A DNA stretch of 14,095 nt. It comes from an uncultured Bacteroidales bacterium (GTDB lineage Bacteria > Bacteroidota > Bacteroidia > Bacteroidales > P3). The notes beneath the pieces are model-generated. The model was given only the letters and a program-made list of their open reading frames with translations. It had not been told where the DNA came from and ran no database searches. Within the stretch, counting starts at the first letter, position 1. Every line of letters begins with the position of its first letter. Shown here piece after piece: positions 9,501 to 14,095 of the stretch. Where the stretch lies: the NCBI GenBank assembly GCA_900319595.1, contig ONOZ01000223.1, positions 1 to 14,095 of the forward strand, read 5' to 3'. Both the position numbers and the translations under genes were made by a program.

Positions 9501-10772
9501 AACGAGAATAGAATCTATGATGTACTCAACTCTACTACAGTATTTTATAGTAACCAAAGTATGCTATCTTCTGATGCTTCCATCGCTGAGATAGATATGA
9601 CTAAAAAGAATTCTGACAACAAGTGGGGTATTTGGGAGTACAAACGTAAAAACGATGCTATTCCTACAGAAAGGGGCTTTATGGTTTATCCTTGGGGCAA
9701 TAAGAATGGAGTAGAAATAAGCGATAATGAATATATGCATTTGACTATGTCAATACCTACCAACAAGGTTAATGAATATATAGACGGCGGTATGAAGAAA
9801 GTGTTCAAAAACAATGGACAAGAATCTCGTCAATGGCTATTATACAATCCATTTATTTCTAAGATAAACTTAACAAGAGTTTGGCAAGAGAATAAGAATA
9901 AGATTCAAGGTGCAGAGCAAGAAGGTTACATCTATGTTTTGAATGCAGCAGGTGATGATTACGATGCAATTGATGTAAATAATGGTAATAAAAACTATAC
10001 TATCAATCCTGCAAAGACATTCTTCTTACCTATCAACAACACGGCAGACGAAATAGTCGTTAATTTCAATTATACAAACGAATACCCTATAAATAATACT
10101 TCTGCAACAAATATAGCAAAGAGTGGTGAAACAAAACACAATAGGATTACTTTCACTTCCTTGGCGAACGGAAAAGAAAAATTTGCTTTTGCACGTTTAG
10201 ATGAAAATGCAACGAACGGTTTTGATAGAAATGATATTTGGGTAATGCTGTCTTTGAACGAAGATGTTGTTCAACCATATTTTGTAGAAGAAAATGAAGA
10301 TTTGTTTGGTAATGTCTTTTCTTCAATGCCATACATTGCAGATATTAACTTCCACGCTACGAAGCAATCTCAAACTGAATTAGTTGTAACAAATATTCCT
10401 GAAAACATAGAAGTTTCTATTATTGATGCTAATACCAATGAAGAAACTATATTAACTAATGGAGAAACATTTAATTTTGTTGCAAACGAAGGTGAGAATG
10501 CTGGGCGTTACAAAGTAAAATTTGCAAAGAAATCATCTATTGAAGATATAGAGAATATCGTAAATGTTCGTTTCGTACAAAATGCAGACGAGGTGCAGAT
10601 ATTTGGCAATGATTTGCAAAATGTAAAAGTTATAAATACTTTGGGACAAACTATTTACAATCAAATACTTTCTGGTAACGAAGCAAGGATTAGTAATTTA
10701 TCTACTGGAGCATATATTGTTAAGGTAAAAACTACTAATGGCACTGCTATAGAAAAGATTATCATTAAGTAA
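6534..10772 (+). CDS. secreted M6-family metalloprotease with T9SS C-terminal sorting domain
   Basis: The 1412-residue protein has a signal peptide (MKKFFK, hydrophobic core, likely cut after SAIA at about 24). An N-terminal pro-region (about 30-125, with ITKKQSDGSTITF and HWAKTLDGYTLL) is typical of Bacteroidota M6 proteases. In the catalytic domain (about 130-450) the zinc motif HEFGHMLGLPD spans 326-336, with H326, E327 and H330 expected to be catalytic or ligating. A Met-turn-like YDLM follows, with Met358. D237-D245 (DNNNDGYVD) looks like a calcium loop. Downstream are fibronectin-III-like modules (about 550-633 with KYYYRAFAKAG, then about 641-745 and 750-855), a short SICSGDSF module (about 860-905), a long unassigned beta-rich region to about 1335, and a T9SS type A sorting domain (1344-1412, VKVINTLGQTIYN...LSTGAYIVKV). 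It is predicted to cross the outer membrane by T9SS and be attached to the surface or released. The substrate is unknown. Single-gene unit. Confidence 0.93.
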   Translation: MKKFFKLLVVFFYIIIVGEMSAIAEPASPKPITKKQSDGSTITFILQGDEHVHWAKTLDGYTLLQNGNNDWVYAIRNQLGELVASNVIASNQEERNANQQSFVASLQKDLRFSQSQVASKMKTLGTKYYWDPFPTQGKSKMLVILVEFSDVAFSYTNNDFQNLCSQSGYNGTGSFRDYYYEQSQGQFDVEVTVVGPYTLPNNMAYYGSNTNQNQNYKNFVTDVVMAADSYVDFSQFDNNNDGYVDGIGIFFAGTAENVTSNPDEIWPHQGTRWVQTNDTTADGDFIYTARYMCFAEKRPTAWEYDANLDDYVVSECNITGIGTMCHEFGHMLGLPDMYDTDYAESGGRAVTTGSYDLMAGGNHNNDGYTPCNLPIYEKYMLGWNSLDTLDLTETKNDNELVALTNYNDKGINISLNDDEFYILETRSKNSKWDAYIPSSGMLIYHGTHSMVDNGYNAGNALNVDPSNRGWYIVPSTGETDDGDTRYAPFAGESGITSFSPTSASKPMLKDGTPIDLKITEIAWKNDSTIQFKYNSNDMSIEVEDIEAINNTQDGFTAKGFITSKGNQIITEKGILYSTSNDFDYNSGNKVLDNNLSDTLNISATITGLTGVKYYYRAFAKAGNEIAYSPIKYTYTKVLDIDGPNITYQGTGTQTKTAFSFTPTSNCAKYGFQTGGTGWLSYWSSQENKDEISYLATHLNNNNGYYTINRSISYSTIPYNAERTLYCLAITTSGDSILYKKTFINKLPAPEVEISEVYAEDNNGSISVDLEYTKNENVIRYYTFVGDEGTIEDLARQHDSTMNQVLNVAKNLSLVAEYNDDEYYSKVVTKDTKYEIIVWAIGQLDTNVTKRSFIVTTIDTSICSGDSFKGVTYSTNTTITDIVQPSLNYDSITFINITATPTNYINLTATTSNGKIIGNVAESIVIDNVACTRFQTNSGESIDALTILDAGSINFAATDFNADIIKDKPITVQKNINLKQWSAVGFLTDANENRIYDVLNSTTVFYSNQSMLSSDASIAEIDMTKKNSDNKWGIWEYKRKNDAIPTERGFMVYPWGNKNGVEISDNEYMHLTMSIPTNKVNEYIDGGMKKVFKNNGQESRQWLLYNPFISKINLTRVWQENKNKIQGAEQEGYIYVLNAAGDDYDAIDVNNGNKNYTINPAKTFFLPINNTADEIVVNFNYTNEYPINNTSATNIAKSGETKHNRITFTSLANGKEKFAFARLDENATNGFDRNDIWVMLSLNEDVVQPYFVEENEDLFGNVFSSMPYIADINFHATKQSQTELVVTNIPENIEVSIIDANTNEETILTNGETFNFVANEGENAGRYKVKFAKKSSIEDIENIVNVRFVQNADEVQIFGNDLQNVKVINTLGQTIYNQILSGNEARISNLSTGAYIVKVKTTNGTAIEKIIIK

Positions 10773-10798
10773 AATAGATAACAAGTTAAATATCTTTT

Positions 10799-10839
10799 AA
10801 TTAAAGGAGTATAATGTAATTTTGCTCCTTTAATTTTTT
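10799..10839 (+). terminator. intrinsic terminator of the metalloprotease gene
   Basis: A perfect 11-bp stem, AATTAAAGGAG at 10799-10809 and CTCCTTTAATT at 10825-10835, encloses a 15-base loop and runs straight into a T-tract. It lies 26 bases past the stop codon and closes the protease unit before the korAB promoter. Confidence 0.85.
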
Positions 10840-10901
10840 ATTGATTTAATACAAATTAGTTACTTTTCGTAAATTGGAATCTTTTTTAATTGTCGTTTAT
10901 T

Positions 10902-10932
10902 ATTGCAATATAAAATATTTGTTATAATTTTG
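10902..10932 (+). promoter_or_regulatory. Bacteroidota-type promoter of korAB
   Basis: The -7 box TAATTTTG is at 10925-10932, and a -33 box ATTG at 10902-10905 lies 19 bases upstream (one mismatch to TTTG). The predicted leader is about 40 bases, ending at the ATG at 10977. The stretch from the upstream terminator to this promoter (10840-10900) is AT-rich and shows nothing else. Confidence 0.65.
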
Positions 10933-10976
10933 CACATTGTTAAAATAGCATATTAAAGTCGAAAAATTTAATAGAC

Positions 10977-12824
10977 ATGAACAAAAATCAGATAATAAAA
11001 AGGGACGATGCTGTTGTGCGTTTCGTTGGTGATAGTGGCGATGGAATGCAATTGACAGGCACACTCTTTTCGGACACTTCAGCATTGGACGGAAATGATA
11101 TAGCAACATTTCCTGATTATCCTGCCGAGATACGTGCTCCTCACAATACAATAGCCGGAGTTTCGGGCTTTCAAGTACATATAGGCAAAAAGATTTATTC
11201 CTCTGGCGATAAGGCAGACGTTATTGTTTGCATGAATCCTGCAAGTATGAAATCCAATTTAAAATGGGCAAAACCCGGCACGACAATTATAGTAGATTTG
11301 GATACGTTTACTGATGATGCATTAGCAAAAGCAGGTTATGCAGAAAATCCTTTTGAAAATGATTCTTTGAGTAATTATAACATTGTAAAAGCTCCTATAA
11401 CTACATTGACATTAGAGGCCGTGAAAGATATTTTTACCGACCGCAAAAATGCTATGAAATGTAGAAATATGTTTGCTTTGGGAATGATTTTCTTTATTTT
11501 TTCAAAAACTACTAACCATGCCGATGAGTATTTGGCTACAAAATTTAAAGGAAAAGATGAAATCATAGAAGCAAACAAAAAAGTCATACGTGCTGGCTAT
11601 AACTATTGCGAGAATGTAGATGTCCAGCAGACTCCATTACAACAAGTTGAGATTGCTACGGCTAAGATGGAGAAAGGCAAATATCGCAACATAACAGGAA
11701 ACATTGCAACGGCGTGGGGATTGTTAGCGGCAGCAGAAAAAGCACATTTGCCTTTGTTTTTAGGCTCCTACCCTATCACCCCCGCAACAGATATTATGGT
11801 AGAATTGGCAAAAAGAAAGTCATTAAATTGCAAAGTATTCCAAGCGGAAGATGAGATTGCGGGAATATGTTCTGCTATAGGTGCTGCATATGCAGGAAAC
11901 TTCGCTTGTACCTCAACATCAGGCCCGGGACTTTCATTAAAAAGTGAGGCATTAGGCTTGGCTGTAATGACAGAGTTGCCATTGGTGGTAATAGATGTGC
12001 AACGTGGCGGTCCATCAACAGGATTGCCTACAAAAACCGAGCAAGCAGACTTAAATCAAGCATTGTTTGGACGTAACGGAGAAGCACCTTGTATAATTAT
12101 TGCACCGTCTTCGTCTGCAAATTGCTTTGATTGGGCTTTTGAGGCAGGCAGATTAGCACTGGAAAATATGACTCCTGTAATTCTTTTGTCAGATGCTTAT
12201 TTGGGTAATGGTTCTCAGTTGTTTAAAATCCCAAGCATGAAAGATTTCCCTGAAATTCACCCACCTTTTGCGAAGGAAAACGATCCTAATTATTTACCTT
12301 ACAAAAGAGATGAAAAAACTTTAGTACGTCAATGGGCTATTCCTGGAATGGAAGGATTAAGACATCGTATTGGAGGTTTGGAAAAAACTGATGGCAAAGG
12401 TGAAGTTTCAACAGACAATATGAATCATGCAAAAATGGTTTATTATCGTATGGAGAAAATCAATCGTTTGGCAGAACGTTTGCCAGAACAACAAGTCCAA
12501 GGAGATGAAGACGCCGATTTGTTAGTTGTTGGTTGGGGAGGTACTGCTGGAGCGTTAAAATCTGCCGTTGAAGAGTTAAGAAATGAAGGCAAAAAGATTG
12601 CTTACACTCACTTCAACTATATTTGTCCGCTTCCAAAGAATACCAGCGAAATTATGAATAGGTATAAGAAGATTGTTGTTTGCGAATTGAATATGGGACA
12701 ATTTGTTAATTATCTTAGAATGAATTTCCAAGGAATTATGTTCCATCAATACAATAAGGTTCAAGGACTTCCATTCGAAGTTAGCGAGTTAAAAGAAGAG
12801 TTTAACAAAATATTAGGAGAATAG
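10977..12824 (+). CDS. korA: 2-oxoacid:ferredoxin oxidoreductase, fused gamma-alpha subunit
   Basis: This is the larger subunit of a cytoplasmic 2-oxoacid:acceptor oxidoreductase, probably 2-oxoglutarate synthase (2-oxoglutarate + CoA + oxidised ferredoxin to succinyl-CoA + CO2, reversible). The 615 residues combine an N-terminal gamma domain (about 12-190, opening VVRFVGDSGDGMQLTG, with FPDYPAEIRAP) and an alpha domain (from about 215). The alpha domain holds YPITPATD (265-272), whose Thr is known in the family to contact the substrate carboxylate, followed by QAEDEIAGI and TSTSGPGLSLKSEA. This gamma-alpha fusion and length are usual for two-subunit enzymes in Bacteroidota. korB begins 4 bases after the stop, so the two are co-transcribed. 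Substrate cannot be settled from sequence; branched-chain or other 2-oxoacids are possible. No ferredoxin-like delta subunit gene is present in the window. Confidence 0.93.
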   Translation: MNKNQIIKRDDAVVRFVGDSGDGMQLTGTLFSDTSALDGNDIATFPDYPAEIRAPHNTIAGVSGFQVHIGKKIYSSGDKADVIVCMNPASMKSNLKWAKPGTTIIVDLDTFTDDALAKAGYAENPFENDSLSNYNIVKAPITTLTLEAVKDIFTDRKNAMKCRNMFALGMIFFIFSKTTNHADEYLATKFKGKDEIIEANKKVIRAGYNYCENVDVQQTPLQQVEIATAKMEKGKYRNITGNIATAWGLLAAAEKAHLPLFLGSYPITPATDIMVELAKRKSLNCKVFQAEDEIAGICSAIGAAYAGNFACTSTSGPGLSLKSEALGLAVMTELPLVVIDVQRGGPSTGLPTKTEQADLNQALFGRNGEAPCIIIAPSSSANCFDWAFEAGRLALENMTPVILLSDAYLGNGSQLFKIPSMKDFPEIHPPFAKENDPNYLPYKRDEKTLVRQWAIPGMEGLRHRIGGLEKTDGKGEVSTDNMNHAKMVYYRMEKINRLAERLPEQQVQGDEDADLLVVGWGGTAGALKSAVEELRNEGKKIAYTHFNYICPLPKNTSEIMNRYKKIVVCELNMGQFVNYLRMNFQGIMFHQYNKVQGLPFEVSELKEEFNKILGE

Positions 12825-12828
12825 TACT

Positions 12829-13851
12829 ATGATAGAGCATTCAAAAGTAGAATTGACTAAAGCGGATTTTGCATCCGACCAAATGGTTAAATGGTGTCCT
12901 GGTTGTGGAGACCATGGTATTTTGGCAGCAGTTGAAGGTATTTTCCCTAAGATTGGATACAAAAAAGAGAATTATTGTATTGTCTCTGGTATAGGCTGTT
13001 CTTCACGCTTTCCTTATTATGTTAATACATATGGTTTTCATGGTATTCACGGCCGTCCTGCTGCTATTGCATCGGGAGTTAAGATGGCTAATCCGGGATT
13101 GAGTGTTTGGGTTGTGGCTGGTGATGGTGATTCTACTGCAATAGGTGGCAATCACTTTATGCACGTGATTCGCAGAAATATGGATATAAACCTTATGATG
13201 TTTAATAACCGTATCTATGGATTAACCAAAGGGCAATATTCTCCTACAACAAAGCAAGGACAAATAACAAAAACTTCTCCTTTTGGCGTGCTGGATTATC
13301 AATTAAATCCGGGAGAATTAGTAATGGGAGTTAGAGGTACTTTCTTTGCACGTGCAGTTGATGTACAAACTAAGCAATTGCAAGAAGTATGCGATAGAAT
13401 GGCGGCTCACGATGGTTGTGCTGTTGTAGAGATATTACAAAACTGCGTAATTTTCAATAATGGCACTCACAAAGAAATTACAGACAGAGAAACAAGAGAC
13501 GATAATCAACTTTGGGTTGAACACGGTAAGCCAATGATATTCGGAAAGAACAAAGACAAAGGCTTGGTACTTAAAGGTAGAAAATTTGAAGTTGTAACTA
13601 TTGGTGAGAATGGTATAACGGAGAATGATATTTTTGTTCATGACGAGACAACTGAGGACACGGGTATTCATATTATGTTAGCACAAATGCAACCTCCTGA
13701 GTATCCTATGGTGTTTGGAGTTATTCGTGCTGTAAGGAAACCTACTTATAACAAAATGTTTGTAAATCAACAGTACGAGCAAATGCAAAAATCTCCTATA
13801 AAATGTGTTGATGACTTATTGAATAGTGGCGACACCTGGGAAATAAAATAG
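12829..13851 (+). CDS. korB: 2-oxoacid:ferredoxin oxidoreductase, beta subunit
   Basis: This is the thiamine diphosphate- and iron-sulfur-binding subunit that pairs with the upstream alpha subunit. Its 340 residues show KWCPGCGDHGI at 21-31 and the ThDP/Mg motif GDGD at 98-101 with NN at 126-127. Four cysteines, C23, C26, C57 (GIGCSSRF) and C206 (LQNCVIFN), match the pattern that binds the single 4Fe-4S cluster in two-subunit archaeal and bacterial 2-oxoacid:ferredoxin oxidoreductases. The C-terminal part (about 215-340) carries the usual NGTHKE segment and extension. An AGGAG at 12815-12819, inside the end of korA, lies 9 bases before the start. It may act as a ribosome site, though it also encodes korA residues. 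Electrons would go to a ferredoxin encoded elsewhere. Confidence 0.94.
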   Translation: MIEHSKVELTKADFASDQMVKWCPGCGDHGILAAVEGIFPKIGYKKENYCIVSGIGCSSRFPYYVNTYGFHGIHGRPAAIASGVKMANPGLSVWVVAGDGDSTAIGGNHFMHVIRRNMDINLMMFNNRIYGLTKGQYSPTTKQGQITKTSPFGVLDYQLNPGELVMGVRGTFFARAVDVQTKQLQEVCDRMAAHDGCAVVEILQNCVIFNNGTHKEITDRETRDDNQLWVEHGKPMIFGKNKDKGLVLKGRKFEVVTIGENGITENDIFVHDETTEDTGIHIMLAQMQPPEYPMVFGVIRAVRKPTYNKMFVNQQYEQMQKSPIKCVDDLLNSGDTWEIK

Positions 13852-13874
13852 ATTATCAAATTATAATTATCTAT

Positions 13875-13910
13875 AAGCACGTAATAACACAACAATATTA
13901 CGTGCTTTTT
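13875..13910 (+). terminator. intrinsic terminator of korAB
   Basis: A perfect 12-bp stem, AAGCACGTAATA at 13875-13886 and TATTACGTGCTT at 13896-13907, encloses a 9-base loop and is followed by a T-run to 13910. The A-rich left flank is weak, so it works mainly on the plus strand. It lies 23 bases past the korB stop. Confidence 0.9.
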
Positions 13911-13981
13911 GCTTTGTTTATTATTCTACTACTATTTACTGCCATAGAGATAGTACAATCTTAAAAATTTTTGTTTATTTC

Positions 13982-14012
13982 TTTGCAGATTTAAAATTTT
14001 TTCATATCTTTG
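13982..14012 (+). promoter_or_regulatory. strong Bacteroidota-type promoter for a gene leaving the window
   Basis: A -33 box TTTG at 13982-13985, a 19-base spacer and a -7 box TATCTTTG at 14005-14012 followed by CA give the best consensus match in the window. Transcription would start near 14017-14020 and read to the right edge. Confidence 0.78.
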
Positions 14013-14053
14013 CAAAATGAAAAATCGTGCTGAAAAACAATGATTTAGAAAAA

Positions 14054-14095
14054 ATGGGAATAATCAGCGTGATTATTGAATTTTTTACGCAAGAA
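14054..14095 (+). CDS. possible start of an unidentified gene, cut by the window end
   Basis: An ATG at 14054 opens a frame that stays open for 14 codons to the edge (MGIISVIIEFFTQE). It lies about 35 bases after the predicted start site of the promoter at 13982-14012, a leader length like those of the other genes here. The visible residues are mostly hydrophobic, as at the start of a membrane protein, but too short to identify. An earlier ATG at 14017 gives only eight codons (MKNRAEKQ) and starts about at the predicted transcription start, so it is less likely. The spacer before the promoter (13911-13981) shows nothing. Confidence 0.4.
   Translation, partial: MGIISVIIEFFTQE

Noticed and set aside
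14017..14043. Eight-codon ORF (MKNRAEKQ) as a leader peptide
   Set aside because: Its ATG falls about at the predicted transcription start, leaving no leader, and it shows no repeated regulatory codons or following attenuator in the visible sequence.

Overview
The window looks like chromosomal DNA from a member of the Bacteroidota, most likely Bacteroidales. Four things point there. The DNA is AT-rich. Gene starts lack strong Shine-Dalgarno sites. Upstream regions repeat the phylum's promoter pattern (TTTG or TTG, 19-20 bases, then TAnnTTTG). One large secreted protein carries a C-terminal sorting domain of the type IX secretion system (T9SS). The genus cannot be told from the sequence.

Layout, left to right. 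A 5'-truncated murD (muropeptide ligase, plus strand) meets a 1037-residue exported tetratricopeptide-repeat protein (minus strand) tail to tail across a hairpin terminator. The TPR gene diverges from a DEAD-box RNA helicase with a DbpA-type RNA-binding tail. Next comes a 1412-residue secreted M6-family metalloprotease with its own promoter and terminator. It is followed by a two-gene operon, korA-korB, for a 2-oxoacid:ferredoxin oxidoreductase, which ends in a strong hairpin terminator. The last bases hold a very good promoter and perhaps the first 14 codons of another gene.

The genes look like independent transcription units: cell-wall synthesis, an envelope TPR scaffold, RNA remodelling, extracellular proteolysis and anaerobic 2-oxoacid oxidation. 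Only korA and korB clearly work together. I see no CRISPR array, insertion sequence, prophage, tRNA or rRNA, and no clear sign of a new multi-gene system. The points most worth a second look are the variant substrate-site motifs in MurD, which hint at a MurD2-like (L-glutamate-adding) enzyme, the large unassigned middle of the metalloprotease, and a possible antisense promoter between the helicase and the protease.
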